A DNA stretch of 64,000 nt from Arthrobacter sulfonylureivorans (GTDB lineage: Bacteria > Actinomycetota > Actinomycetes > Actinomycetales > Micrococcaceae). The notes below the pieces were generated by a model, which was not told where the DNA came from, ran no database searches, and worked only from the letters and a program-made list of their open reading frames with translations. The stretch is from assembly GCA_004000035.1 (NCBI GenBank), contig RJAE01000007.1:124001-188000 (forward strand), given 5' to 3'. Both the position numbers and the translations under genes were made by a program. Below are positions 45,705 through 54,719 of the stretch, in pieces; the stretch's first letter is position 1, and each line of letters begins with the position of its first letter.

Positions 45705-46843
45705 GCTTCCTCCTTGGAATAGGACGAACGGGCTCCAGCAGCAGCCATTGGCAGCTTTGGTGCACGTTGCTCTTTTGCGACGGCACCGAAGTCCGGCTCC
45801 GCCTGATTTTCTTGATGTGGCCGGGGATCGACCGCATTGATTTTGGTCAGCGGGTCGTTCGCCCGCTGATTCACCCGAAGGTCGAAAATATCGAAACGGT
45901 TGTAGTGACCGACGATGTCGTGCATCTGCTTGGGCTGAATGCACTTGGACAAGTCGATCTCGGCGTAGACGATGCCTTCGTCATCGATCAAGGGCTCCGT
46001 TATCAGTCGTCCGTCCGGTCCGAATATCCCGGAGAACGCGCTGTTTGGCCGCGCAAGCATGGTCCGAGCCGCCTGGTCATCTCCTCCAACCGCATCGATG
46101 ATCTCCTCCGAGACGGTGGAGCAGGAAACGATGCTGAAAACCTTCCCCTCAAAAGAGTGTGCAGCCGCCCTGGTCTTGATCGCCTCGACCATGTCGTAAT
46201 CGGCAGGAGCTACAGGCAAAGCAATGTAGTTGGCCACGTGCACCAACTCGCCTTGCGCCAGCAGGCTGAAGCGGGCAAGGGTGTTGGTATTTTCCCCGCA
46301 TGCGAGCACACCGAGCGGGCCAACCTTGGTGTCGTAAACCTTCAGTGAACTGCCATCGCCATGCGCCCAGGTGAGTTTCTCCGCCCAGGTCGGGACCAAC
46401 TTGCGGTGCGTTCCAATCAGCCGGCCGGCGTCGTCAATCACCAGAATGGTGTTGTACAGCGAACCGACCCCCCTGGATCCTCGTTCATTCACCCCGATCA
46501 CTACGTGGACGCCGAAGTCCCGTGCAGCAGCACACAGCGCATCCACTTGGGGACCCGGTACTTCCACGGAGGCATTGTGCAGGCGCTCAAACCACATGCT
46601 GCCCTCTACTGGGGTCATGGTCCAGTTCCAGTAGGGGTATCCCGGCACAAAAACTTCCGGAAATGCCACTAGCTCTGCCCCATTGGCTGCAGCCTGCCCA
46701 ATTAGGCGCCGCGCCTTGGCTACCGTGGCGTCCGGATCCAGGAACACCGGGGCCGCTTGAACAGCGGCCGCAACAAATTTGGGATAGGTCTTTATCCCTG
46801 CCGCGTCGGGCATCTTCCATGTCATGGACTCGTCGCCTGTCAT
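45701..46843 (-). CDS. nitrilase
   Basis: 380 residues from ATG 46843 (ATGs at 46825 and 46813 are alternatives). The catalytic triad is Glu63 in VAFPEVFVPGYPYW, Lys148 in THRKLVPTWAEK and Cys182 in LACGENTN. The C-terminal extension (about 310-380) is typical of spiral-forming nitrilases. It hydrolyses an organic nitrile to acid and ammonia. Being first in the gentisate-type operon, it may feed an aromatic or arylaliphatic nitrile into it; indole-3-acetonitrile or a benzonitrile would fit, but no direct evidence. Translationally coupled to the dioxygenase. Confidence 0.92.
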   Translation of the reverse strand: MTGDESMTWKMPDAAGIKTYPKFVAAAVQAAPVFLDPDATVAKARRLIGQAAANGAELVAFPEVFVPGYPYWNWTMTPVEGSMWFERLHNASVEVPGPQVDALCAAARDFGVHVVIGVNERGSRGVGSLYNTILVIDDAGRLIGTHRKLVPTWAEKLTWAHGDGSSLKVYDTKVGPLGVLACGENTNTLARFSLLAQGELVHVANYIALPVAPADYDMVEAIKTRAAAHSFEGKVFSIVSCSTVSEEIIDAVGGDDQAARTMLARPNSAFSGIFGPDGRLITEPLIDDEGIVYAEIDLSKCIQPKQMHDIVGHYNRFDIFDLRVNQRANDPLTKINAVDPRPHQENQAEPDFGAVAKEQRAPKLPMAAAGARSSYSKEEA

Positions 46844-46911
46844 TGTCCGGACGGAAGGTCCATCCCCTTCCGAAACTGATTACTTACCACCGAAGTGAAG
46901 TGTTATTTAGA

Positions 46912-46937
46912 ATGTGAACTCATCATGCCGGTCACAT
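46912..46937. promoter_or_regulatory. inverted repeat ATGTGA-N14-TCACAT upstream of the nitrilase
   Basis: Six-base perfect arms (46912-46917, 46932-46937). It includes GCCGGTCAC (46927-46935), the same nonamer as in the transporter operon promoter at 36260. It lies 69 to 94 bases before the nitrilase ATG. Confidence 0.55.
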
Positions 46938-46988
46938 GTCGACCATGTCAAGCATGCCCGCGGCACCTAGTCCGGCCGGGCACGACCA

Positions 46989-47195
46989 GTGGCACCCGCG
47001 TCATCCCTGGATGAACCAGTGCGCGCGCTGGGTGCCGGCATCTTCGATGCCCTACAGCGCCGGCTCTCGGAGTTCGAAGTGGACCAAGACAGGGCGGCAC
47101 TGCTGCTCAAGACCTCCCCCGGGCCAGAATCGAGCGGCTGCCTTGCGAGACGGGTCCGGCTGATTGAAGCACCAGCACCTGCCTCAGTGACCTAG
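46989..47195 (+). CDS. possible small ORF or gene fragment
   Basis: 68 codons from GTG 46989, with strong G/C third positions unlike the surroundings (ALGAGIFDALQRRLSEFEVD). An in-frame stop lies six codons before the GTG, and no ribosome site is visible. It looks like a fragment of a GC-rich gene, but no family could be identified. Confidence 0.25.
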   Translation: MAPASSLDEPVRALGAGIFDALQRRLSEFEVDQDRAALLLKTSPGPESSGCLARRVRLIEAPAPASVT

Positions 47196-47883
47196 CGTGA
47201 CCACGGCGCCGCCGCGTCAAATGGCAAACTCGTCCAGAACGTCTTGTTCACAGCAGACTCCTGCAGGCGCAACGGAGGGATCCGCGGACGCATATCGAAA
47301 GCACCGCAGCTCAGCTTTGCCGGAGCGCGAATACGTCCTCGGCATCTCTTGATAGACGACATGCGGACTCATTGAAGCTCCACGGCAAACACTTGACACC
47401 TAACCAAGGTGGGACGTATGTTGGCGACCCGGACCAGATAAAAACTATGCCCCGTCCTCATCGTTGATAGAGATGGGACATCGTCTTTGTCCCTCGGTGC
47501 GACAGCTTCAACCAATTGAATCGACCAGGACAGAGCGCCTATTAAATACTCTCCGCAAAAGGAGCGTCTAGTGATCCGCTCCACTGCAGCTTGGAAAATC
47601 GATGATGCATATGTGCTCGCCGTCCGAAACTTCTATTTTGTGATGACTCTAGTATCGGGCAAAGTTCAGTTCGGTTAACCCTGCTGCCCAACCCCAATCT
47701 AACTCTAAAGTTGGCGACCACCTTTGGCTTGCGCCCTGAAATCATCGTGCAGTAATCATCTCTAAGGCCTCTATGCCGAGGCGTCAGAGATCGGAAATGC
47801 ACAAGGCGATCACGGTCGAGGGTACTCGATTTATCGACTGACATCTCGTAGTTCAAATAATATACGCTGAGGAGCAACACGGC
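47196..47883. other. intergenic region upstream of cyclodeaminase copy 2
   Basis: No convincing gene. AT-richer than the flanks, with stops in all frames. TAATAT at about 47859, preceded after 18 bases by TCGACT, is a plausible promoter for the gene at 47884. Confidence 0.45.
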
Positions 47884-48858
47884 ATGAGATTTATAAATCG
47901 CACAGATGTTACGACGATTCTTGCAGTTGCGCCCGAGATCGTCCGACCTTCCGTCATAGACACCTATCGGTTCCTTGACGAGAAACAAGCAATCAGCGCT
48001 GAAACGACCGTTGTCCCTATCTTAAATTCCGCACCGTCGCGCTTTATCTCGCTCCCGGCGTTTGTCCCAGAGAGTGGTGGGAAGAGAGTAGCCGGAACCA
48101 AATGGGTGTCAAACTTCCGGGGAAATGTCGATCGTAACGAAGAGCCGTTCCAGTCGCTCCTCCTTGTTTCGGATACCGACAGCGGCATACCTCTAGCTTG
48201 CTTTGAAGGAATCGAACTAAATCTACGCAGGACGGCTGCCTCGGCATACCTGGCGGCAGAATGCTTCGGGTTCAATCTTGATGACGGCCCTGTAGGCCTA
48301 ATTGGAGCCGGCGCACTAGCAGAGGCGTTCTGCGCGGAACTCATCCAAACGTACGGAGGCGCCCACAGTGTCCTCGTGACGGATATCATCGAGGAGCGGG
48401 CTGATAATCTCGTCAAGACACTCCACGAGCAGGGAGTGAAAGCCGCAGTGGAAGATTCACAAACGATCCTGCGCGAATCCAATGTGATCATATTGGGAAC
48501 ATCCGCGGAGGAGCCCTGGATAGACATCGAGCTATTGCCGACCGATCATCGCCTGATTCTTCATATCTCGGCTGATGATCTGCCAGTAGAGTATTTTTCG
48601 CAGGTACTCAACGTGACTGACCGCATATCGGATGCGGCCAGCCAATCGGCCAGTCTCGGGAAAGCTATCGCTCAAGGCCTTGACCCCGCTGATGTCCTTG
48701 AATTGCCCGCCCTAATTGGGCGGGACAAGGTATCGACGTCGCTTCCCGTTGTCTTCTCGCCGTTTGGCTTGAGTGTCTTAGACGTTGCACTGGGAGAGCG
48801 GGCGCTGAGCGTAGCTCAGGCCCGAGGGATCGGCATCGATTGGGACCACAGAGGGTAA
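47884..48858 (+). CDS. ornithine cyclodeaminase/mu-crystallin family protein (copy 2)
   Basis: 324 residues from ATG 47884, with AGGAG upstream. It matches copy 1 (34286-35260) along its whole length, sharing PEIVRPSVI, KWVSNFR, ELNLRRTAASA, GAGALAEAFCAELIQTY, LHISADDLP and VVFSPFGLSVLD and the final WDHRG. Differences are spread throughout, so this is an older duplication or two separate acquisitions rather than a recent copy. It probably reduces or deaminates a related substrate. It stands alone with long non-coding flanks. Confidence 0.85.
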   Translation: MRFINRTDVTTILAVAPEIVRPSVIDTYRFLDEKQAISAETTVVPILNSAPSRFISLPAFVPESGGKRVAGTKWVSNFRGNVDRNEEPFQSLLLVSDTDSGIPLACFEGIELNLRRTAASAYLAAECFGFNLDDGPVGLIGAGALAEAFCAELIQTYGGAHSVLVTDIIEERADNLVKTLHEQGVKAAVEDSQTILRESNVIILGTSAEEPWIDIELLPTDHRLILHISADDLPVEYFSQVLNVTDRISDAASQSASLGKAIAQGLDPADVLELPALIGRDKVSTSLPVVFSPFGLSVLDVALGERALSVAQARGIGIDWDHRG

Positions 48859-49299
48859 ACAACCCGCATCTGGCGTTCTGTGTTCCGGGCTCTAACGACC
48901 AAGACGTGGGCGAAAGTTGCTGAGATCCAGGCGCCTGACCCGCCCCGGAAGCTTACTGGCTAACGGAGCCTAGACGAGCAGCAACTTCCATATTTATGGA
49001 TTATCCGCGACTGCGTAGAGGTCTTATCCGTGGAGCCGGCAGCGTGGGCTTTTTCCCTGGCACCGCGACCGACTCCAGCACCCCATTATTACCTTAGCCA
49101 GCGATCCCCAGCAGCCCCATTGGTGCTACTGCAGGAGAAACTTTATAAAGTGAGTAGCTTGGCACGATTTCAAGCTTTCACTAGTTTGCCGACTACCAGC
49201 GAGTTTTTCATAGCTTTTTCAGTGTCAAACCAAAGACTGTAGTCACCTTAAAGGTCTGCGCAAGGTAGGGCGGCAACATTACCGCCCATAAGAATAGGT
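48859..49299. other. intergenic region with a hairpin before the SDR
   Basis: No convincing gene. A short frame at 49030-49242 shows no domain. GGGCGG-N8-CCGCCC (49268-49287) forms a hairpin ending 12 bases before the SDR start. Confidence 0.45.
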
Positions 49300-50037
49300 A
49301 TGATGACTGACATGAAAATTGAGAATTCACCGGTGCTTTGGATAACCGGTGCGGGCTCTGGCATTGGTCGGTCAGTAGCCGTGGCAGCGGCTCAGTTGGG
49401 GTGGTTGGTCGTTCTCACTGGTCGCCGCGAAGAGGCTCTGGAGGAGAGTGCTGAACTCGTTCGCCGCTCGGGAAGCGAAGCGCTAGTCTTACCGCTCGAC
49501 GTTGGCAGAGACGACCTCCCCAGCGCGCTGTCAGAAGTCATATCAAAGTGGGGGCGAATTGACGCCGTCGTCCTAGCCGCCGGGATGAATGCCCCCAACC
49601 GCCGATGGGAGGACCAGAGCATGACCGACTTCGACGACATCGTCCGTACCAACCTGACCGGCGTCACAAGGTCGATCGACGCCGCGCTCCCCTCGCTGCG
49701 CGCCACAGGTGGCATTGCCGTGGTCATATCGTCCTACGCCGGATGGACATTCTTGCCTGACGCAGGGGTTGCTTACGGCGCAAGTAAAGCAGCACTCTCA
49801 ATGCTCACTCGCACTCTGAATCAACAGGAAGCCCGTCATGGCGTCCGTGCTTGCCACCTCTGCCCGAGTGACACCAATACGGGCTTTCTTCGACAACGCA
49901 AGAACATTCCCGGCGCTGAAGCGCGGGCCAAGATGCTGTCCCCGGATGATGTTGGGCGCGCAATTATGTTTGTGCTTGCTTCACCGGCGCACGTCCGTAT
50001 CGATGAACTGGTCATCTCACCAGTTTCACAGACGTAG
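49300..50037 (+). CDS. short-chain dehydrogenase of the island
   Basis: 245 residues from ATG 49300 (ATG 49303 is equally possible). TGAGSGIGRSVA binds the cofactor; TGRREEAL contains Arg residues that favour NADP; AAGMN, catalytic Ser in AVVISSYAG and YGASKAA follow. The Tyr-x-x-x-Lys is intact. The substrate is unknown. It may reduce a keto intermediate or oxidise an alcohol in the aromatic pathway. The ribosome site is weak and a hairpin lies just before the start. Confidence 0.88.
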   Translation: MMTDMKIENSPVLWITGAGSGIGRSVAVAAAQLGWLVVLTGRREEALEESAELVRRSGSEALVLPLDVGRDDLPSALSEVISKWGRIDAVVLAAGMNAPNRRWEDQSMTDFDDIVRTNLTGVTRSIDAALPSLRATGGIAVVISSYAGWTFLPDAGVAYGASKAALSMLTRTLNQQEARHGVRACHLCPSDTNTGFLRQRKNIPGAEARAKMLSPDDVGRAIMFVLASPAHVRIDELVISPVSQT

Positions 50038-50257
50038 CCCCATACACATTGGGCCTTCCAGGATATGTTCCGAGTCCACGGCTCTCCCGTGCTCGAGCGG
50101 TGGTTTCATCTGGAGTACCGCCCGTTTCTGATTCTTGACCGCTTCGCTCCGTCAAGGTGTTGATCGCTTATGCATCAATCCTGAAGACAAGCAGGCTGCG
50201 GACACCGCTACCGACCGTGACCCCTCCAAGTGCTTGAAGCCCTGACCACTTGTTCTT

Positions 50258-50896
50258 TCAGGCCGCTCCAATGTCCTGCTGCAGGGACAAAAAGTCTCCC
50301 GGCCAGTCGGACCACGCGATGCGCCGTTTCTCGATCACCTTAACACTTGTGCCCCATTCGTGCCGCCCCAGCCGGGCCAGAGGTTTAATCATATCCATCT
50401 CAGGGTGGTTTCCATTGAGGACGTTCGTTGAGACGACAGCGTGCAACACTTCGCCCAGAACGAGATGGCTGTCACCCACGGCAACAATTTCATGCAGCCT
50501 GCATTCCAATGCCGCCAAAGCTTTCGCGACTCGTGGAGGCCGGATTGTCCGGCTCGGTTCCCTCTTGAGGCCGAGGGCGTCGAATTCGCTGATATCAGGC
50601 GGGAAATCGGTTCCACTCGCGTTCACCTGTTCGAGCAAGTCCTCAGAGGCCAGATTCACCACAAACTCATGGGTTTCCTTCACATTTCTCAGCGTGTCTT
50701 TTTCGCCTACTGAGGTAAACTGAATAATCGGCGGTCGGACGGAAGCAACCGTAAAGAAAGAATGCGGAGCGAGGTTGTCCACCCCCGCCTTTGACGTGGA
50801 CGATACCCAAGCAATCGGCCGCGGCACGACCAAGGCGGTCAGTAAGCGGTAATAGTCCTGGTCAGACGTTGCAGGGCGGGGAAAATCGGCGCGCAT
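50258..50896 (-). CDS. flavin reductase-like (DIM6/NTAB) protein
   Basis: 212 residues. FMN-binding split-barrel: YYRLLTALVVPRPIAWVSSTSKAGVDNLAPHSFFTVASVRPPIIQFTS, LRNVKETHEFVVNLAS and CRLHEIVAVGDSHLVLGEVL. It belongs to the flavoprotein-reductase-like group that can supply reduced flavin to two-component monooxygenases. No monooxygenase component lies in the window, so a partner, possibly the missing ring hydroxylase, may be elsewhere. It is divergent from the BtpA-like gene. Confidence 0.85.
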   Translation of the reverse strand: MRADFPRPATSDQDYYRLLTALVVPRPIAWVSSTSKAGVDNLAPHSFFTVASVRPPIIQFTSVGEKDTLRNVKETHEFVVNLASEDLLEQVNASGTDFPPDISEFDALGLKREPSRTIRPPRVAKALAALECRLHEIVAVGDSHLVLGEVLHAVVSTNVLNGNHPEMDMIKPLARLGRHEWGTSVKVIEKRRIAWSDWPGDFLSLQQDIGAA

Positions 50897-50990
50897 GAGC
50901 TAATTTCAACATACTACTGCCGGCGCATCGAATCGGTTCTTATCCGCGGCCCCATATACTGGCCCAGGACAGACGAGGAAAGGCTTTCCA

Positions 50991-51686
50991 TTGACGCGAG
51001 TGTATCCGGTAATTCATGTGGCCGACGCTAACCAGGTGCTAGAGCAGGTCAGCGTTGCTGCCCGCCAGTCGGTTGCCGGCGTGTTCCTCATCGACCACGA
51101 TGCCGATGACGATCGGCTGAACGACTGCATCCAAGCAGTGCACGCCGCCTACCCACAACTTTTTCTGGGGGCCAACTTCATTCGCCGGTCGGCGCCCGTG
51201 GCCTTGGAAATTCTGGCTCAGCGGTTCGGTACGAAGATACCACTGGATGCTATCTGGGCCGACTCGGCCGGGACAGCGGCTGAAATGGAAGCGAGGGCGC
51301 ATTCATTGGACGCAGCCCGCCGCGGCACAAGCTGGGGCGGACTGCATTTCGGCGGCGTCGCCTTCAAGTACCAAACGGAGGTTCCTTATGACGAGCTTCC
51401 GGAATTGGGGCGGCTAGCGCACAAGTTCGTCGATGTTCCCACGACGTCGGGACCCGGCACCGGGCAGGCAGCCGACGCTACACGGCTGAAAGCTCTTCGT
51501 TCCGGCCTCGGCGACCACCAGCTCGCCTTGGCTAGCGGTGTCACCCCTGATAACGTCGGCGGATTTACGCCGTTGGTGGACCACATTCTGGTATCTACCG
51601 GCATCAATAACATGTATGACAGAATCGACGAGGGCAAGCTGGCCTCGCTGTTGTCGATGGTGCAAGAAGGCGACCAAACAACATGA
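50991..51686 (+). CDS. BtpA/SgcQ-like TIM-barrel protein
   Basis: 231 residues from TTG 50991, with GAGGAAAGG upstream. HVADANQVLEQVSVAARQSVAGVFLIDHDA, LFLGANFIRRSAPVALEIL and LASGVTPDNVGGFTPLVDHILVSTGIN resemble the BtpA family of (beta/alpha)8 proteins, with a phosphate-binding-like SGVTP loop near the C-terminus. The family has diverse or unknown roles. Its stop overlaps the ATG of the PaaX-type regulator (ATGA), so they are translated together, which suggests a link to regulation or to the effector compound. Confidence 0.7.
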   Translation: MTRVYPVIHVADANQVLEQVSVAARQSVAGVFLIDHDADDDRLNDCIQAVHAAYPQLFLGANFIRRSAPVALEILAQRFGTKIPLDAIWADSAGTAAEMEARAHSLDAARRGTSWGGLHFGGVAFKYQTEVPYDELPELGRLAHKFVDVPTTSGPGTGQAADATRLKALRSGLGDHQLALASGVTPDNVGGFTPLVDHILVSTGINNMYDRIDEGKLASLLSMVQEGDQTT

Positions 51687-52594
51687 ATCCGCGCGTAGGG
51701 AACAACGCAGACCCCTCCTCGGAGGAGAGTGAGGACGACGAGTTGAATATTGCCGGCACGCACGCCGGCTGGTTGGAGCCACCCCAGCCGCAAGATCTGG
51801 TCTTGACACTGCTGGCCGACAATGTCCGAAATCGCCTTGACAAGGTGTGGTCCGGCGGATTGGTTAGACTGCTTAGCGAGTTCGGCTTCACCACCGGGGC
51901 GGCACGGGTGGCGTTGGCTCGGCTCGTGCGGCGGGATCTCATCGCCCGATCCAAAGAAGGCCGCGTTGTCTACTACGAGTTGACGGAGCGGACTGAACGT
52001 CTTTTGAAGGAAGGCGACCGGCGTATCTTCACGTTGGGGCAGGACGATTGTGACGACGACGGAATCACAGTCCTCATCCACACGCTCCACGAGGAACACC
52101 GATTGGAGCGGGCTCGTCTGGCGCGTCGCCTGCGCTTTCTGCGGTTTAGTCCGCTTCAGGACAGCATATGGATCTCCGCAGGTAACCGGCAGGACGATGT
52201 TCTCCCGCTGCTGGTCGAACTGAACGTGGCGGAATACTGCAGTCTGGTGATAGGACGAATGTCCGCCGATACCCGTTTGCAGTCGCTGGTAGAGCGGGCC
52301 TGGGACCTACCCGCGCTGGGCAAACGCTACGAGGAATTCGTCTCACTCTTCGGGAAGTACGATGGCGCCGACGTGGTCGACGACGCAACAGCTTTCCGGA
52401 CTCGAACTCAGCTTATGCATAACTTCCGCCAGTTCCCGTCGCTGGATCCCGGCGTTGGAAAGACCCTCTGGCCCCATCCAAAGAGCCGGGCCGTTGCCAT
52501 TGACATCTTCGGCAGGACCTACCGGGATCTGGCAGAGCCGGCCCATCGGCACTTCGACGATGTCACCTCGGTGGTGAAGGCGGGTGTTCGATAG
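51683..52594 (+). CDS. PaaX-type transcriptional regulator
   Basis: 303 residues. The N-terminal winged helix (about 38-105) includes LVRLLSEFGFTTGAARVALARLVRRDLIARSKEGRVVYYELTERTERLL, the PaaX N-domain signature; the middle and C-terminal domains follow (ARRLRFLRFSPLQDSIWISAG, WDLPALGKRYEEFVSLF, HNFRQFPSLDPGVGKTLWP). PaaX proteins repress catabolic operons until they bind an aryl-CoA such as phenylacetyl-CoA. As the island encodes an aryl-CoA ligase and thioesterase, an aryl-CoA effector is likely, and the palindromes at 27884, 36254, 42587 and 46912 are candidate targets. Confidence 0.9.
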   Translation: MNPRVGNNADPSSEESEDDELNIAGTHAGWLEPPQPQDLVLTLLADNVRNRLDKVWSGGLVRLLSEFGFTTGAARVALARLVRRDLIARSKEGRVVYYELTERTERLLKEGDRRIFTLGQDDCDDDGITVLIHTLHEEHRLERARLARRLRFLRFSPLQDSIWISAGNRQDDVLPLLVELNVAEYCSLVIGRMSADTRLQSLVERAWDLPALGKRYEEFVSLFGKYDGADVVDDATAFRTRTQLMHNFRQFPSLDPGVGKTLWPHPKSRAVAIDIFGRTYRDLAEPAHRHFDDVTSVVKAGVR

Positions 52595-52884
52595 ACCCAG
52601 TTCAGGAAGACGTCAGCCGCAGGCAACTAATGACCTCATAAACAAATTGCTAACAATCAGCGCAGGCTCGGGCAGTTTCTTCCAACTCCGCTCGGCTCCA
52701 AATCCACCTGCCTGAAGACCGCATCGGCTTTACCAGAAGTCGACCGGAACGGCGGCGTCCTCGCAGAATCGAAAGCTACGAGGGCAACTTTGAGGGTCAA
52801 CGCGAACTCTTGCCCCTGACCCGGCCGAGGAGGAAGGTGGAATTACGGCAACCGGCCCACACCTTTCCCTAGGAGTGATCAGCG
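52595..52884. other. right edge of the island and catalase promoter region
   Basis: No gene seen. Base composition rises from the island level to the right-flank level across this gap. AGGAG before 52885 is the catalase ribosome site. No tRNA, direct repeat or integrase marks the edge. Confidence 0.5.
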
Positions 52885-54534
52885 ATGACCGATGCGGCCA
52901 ATTCCCCGGACCAGCCCCTGACCAATCGGCAGGGCCACAAGGTCTACGACAACCAGAACACCCGAACCATCGGCGCCCGCGGCCCGGCCACTCTGGAGAA
53001 CTACCAGTTCCTGGAGAAGATGAGCCACTTCGACCGCGAGCGCATCCCGGAGCGGGTGGTGCACGCCCGCGGCACCACGGCCTTCGGCTACTTCGAGGCC
53101 TACGGCAAGTGGGGCGATGAACCGATCGCCAACTTCACCCGCGCCAAGCTGTTCCAGGAAGCGGGCAAGCGCTCCGACCTGGCCATCCGCTTCTCCACCG
53201 TGGCCGGCGGCCGCGATTCCTCCGAGGTGGCCCGCGACCCGCGCGGTTTCGCAGTCAAGATCTACACCGAGGACGGCAACTGGGACCTGGTGGGCAACAA
53301 CCTGGGCGTCTTCTTCATCCGCGACGCGCTCAAGTTCCCCGACTTCATCCACTCGCAGAAACCGGACCCGGTGCACTTCCAGGCCTCCGTGCCGAACCGC
53401 GCGATGGACTTCTTCAGCCAGTCGCCCGAGTCCATGCATATGGTGATGCTGGTCTTCAGCCCGCGCGGCGTGCCGGCCGACTACCGGCACATGCAGGGCT
53501 TCGGCGTGAACACCTACAAGTGGGTCAACGCCGCCGGCGAGACGGTGCTGGTCAAGTACCACTGGTTGCCCAAGCAGGGCGTGAAGTCGCTGACCGCCGA
53601 GGACGCCGCGAACATGCAGGCACACACCCTGGGCTCGCACACCAAGGACCTCTACGACGCCATCGAGGCCGGCAACTTCCCCGAGTGGGAACTACAGGTG
53701 CAGATGATGTCCGACGACGAGCACCCCGAACTCGATTTCGACCCGCTGGACGACACCAAGGTGTGGCCGGAAGATCAGTTCCCGCCCCGGCCCGTCGGCC
53801 GAATGGTCCTGGACCGCAACGCCCAGAACTTCTTCGCCGAAAACGAGCAGATCGCCTTCGGCACCGGCGTGCTGGTGGACGGCCTGGACTTCTCCGACGA
53901 CAAGATGCTGGTGGGCCGTACCTTCTCCTACAGCGACACGCAGCGGCACCGGGTGGGGCCCAACTACCTGCAGCTGCCGGTCAACAGCCCCAAGGCGCCG
54001 GTGGCCACCAACCAGCGGGACGGGCAGATGGCCTACATGGTGGACACCGCCCCGGGCCAGAACCCGCACGTCAACTACGAACCCAGCATCACGGGCGGCG
54101 TGCAGGAGGCGGCCAAGGACGAGGGCTACCACCACGCGTTTGGGCCGGAGATCAGTGGACGGCTGACCCGCGAGCGGATCCCCCGGACCAACGACTACCT
54201 GCAGGCCGGCCAGCGGTTCTACCTGCAGCAGGACTGGGAGCGCGAGGACCTGATCACCAATCTGACGGATGCACTGTCGCAGAGCGACCGGCCGGTCCAG
54301 GAGCGCATGCTCTGGCACCTCTACATGGTCGCCGACGAGCTCGGCGAGCGCGTGGGCGACGGCATCGGCATCACGCTGGACGAGGTGAAGGACCTGGGGC
54401 CGCTGGCCAGCCAAAACCTCTCCGAAGCGGAGCAGGCGTGGATGGCGAACCTGGGCAAGAACGGACCGCGCGACGTCTCCGGCCTGACCATGACGCACTG
54501 CGTGCCCAACGAACGCATGAAGGTGGACCGGTAG
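52885..54534 (+). CDS. heme catalase
   Basis: 549 residues from ATG 52885, with AGGAG. Catalase signatures: active-site His60 in [54 protein letters not shown] with the distal Asn, and the heme-ligand Tyr349 in [15 protein letters not shown]. It decomposes hydrogen peroxide. The length is in the range of a small- to mid-sized catalase, with an extra C-terminal helical region. Codon bias is very strong (highly expressed gene type). It follows the island in the same direction, but base composition shows it belongs to the flank. A terminator-like hairpin follows. Confidence 0.96.
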   Translation: MTDAANSPDQPLTNRQGHKVYDNQNTRTIGARGPATLENYQFLEKMSHFDRERIPERVVHARGTTAFGYFEAYGKWGDEPIANFTRAKLFQEAGKRSDLAIRFSTVAGGRDSSEVARDPRGFAVKIYTEDGNWDLVGNNLGVFFIRDALKFPDFIHSQKPDPVHFQASVPNRAMDFFSQSPESMHMVMLVFSPRGVPADYRHMQGFGVNTYKWVNAAGETVLVKYHWLPKQGVKSLTAEDAANMQAHTLGSHTKDLYDAIEAGNFPEWELQVQMMSDDEHPELDFDPLDDTKVWPEDQFPPRPVGRMVLDRNAQNFFAENEQIAFGTGVLVDGLDFSDDKMLVGRTFSYSDTQRHRVGPNYLQLPVNSPKAPVATNQRDGQMAYMVDTAPGQNPHVNYEPSITGGVQEAAKDEGYHHAFGPEISGRLTRERIPRTNDYLQAGQRFYLQQDWEREDLITNLTDALSQSDRPVQERMLWHLYMVADELGERVGDGIGITLDEVKDLGPLASQNLSEAEQAWMANLGKNGPRDVSGLTMTHCVPNERMKVDR

Positions 54535-54556
54535 CTCCGGCACCAAAAGCAGAACA

Positions 54557-54614
54557 ACGACGGCGGGGCTCACCCGCCGTCGTAGTCCTGCCGGGCCCAC
54601 CCGCCGTCGTAGTC
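54557..54614. terminator. catalase terminator hairpin with duplicated arm
   Basis: ACGACGGCGGG (54557-54567) pairs with CCCGCCGTCGT (54573-54583), loop of five. The right arm CACCCGCCGTCGTAGTC is directly repeated at 54598-54614, an alternative partner. It belongs to the ACGACGGCGG family. Confidence 0.85.
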
Positions 54615-54719
54615 TTGGGCAGCGAAGCCGCCACGGAAGGCGAGCCAGCCGCGTCTCCGCACGGAGCAGGCCCGGAGGATAGTTTCCGTCCGGGCCTGCT
54701 TCGTTGCCAGTTGCTGCGC

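Noticed and set aside
49030-49242. Short + frame of 70 codons between cyclodeaminase copy 2 and the SDR
   Set aside because: No ribosome site, no domain, and the next gene has its own start context.
27800-52900. Integrase, tRNA attachment site or flanking direct repeats bounding the island
   Set aside because: I found none by reading both edges; the island is defined by composition and gene content only.
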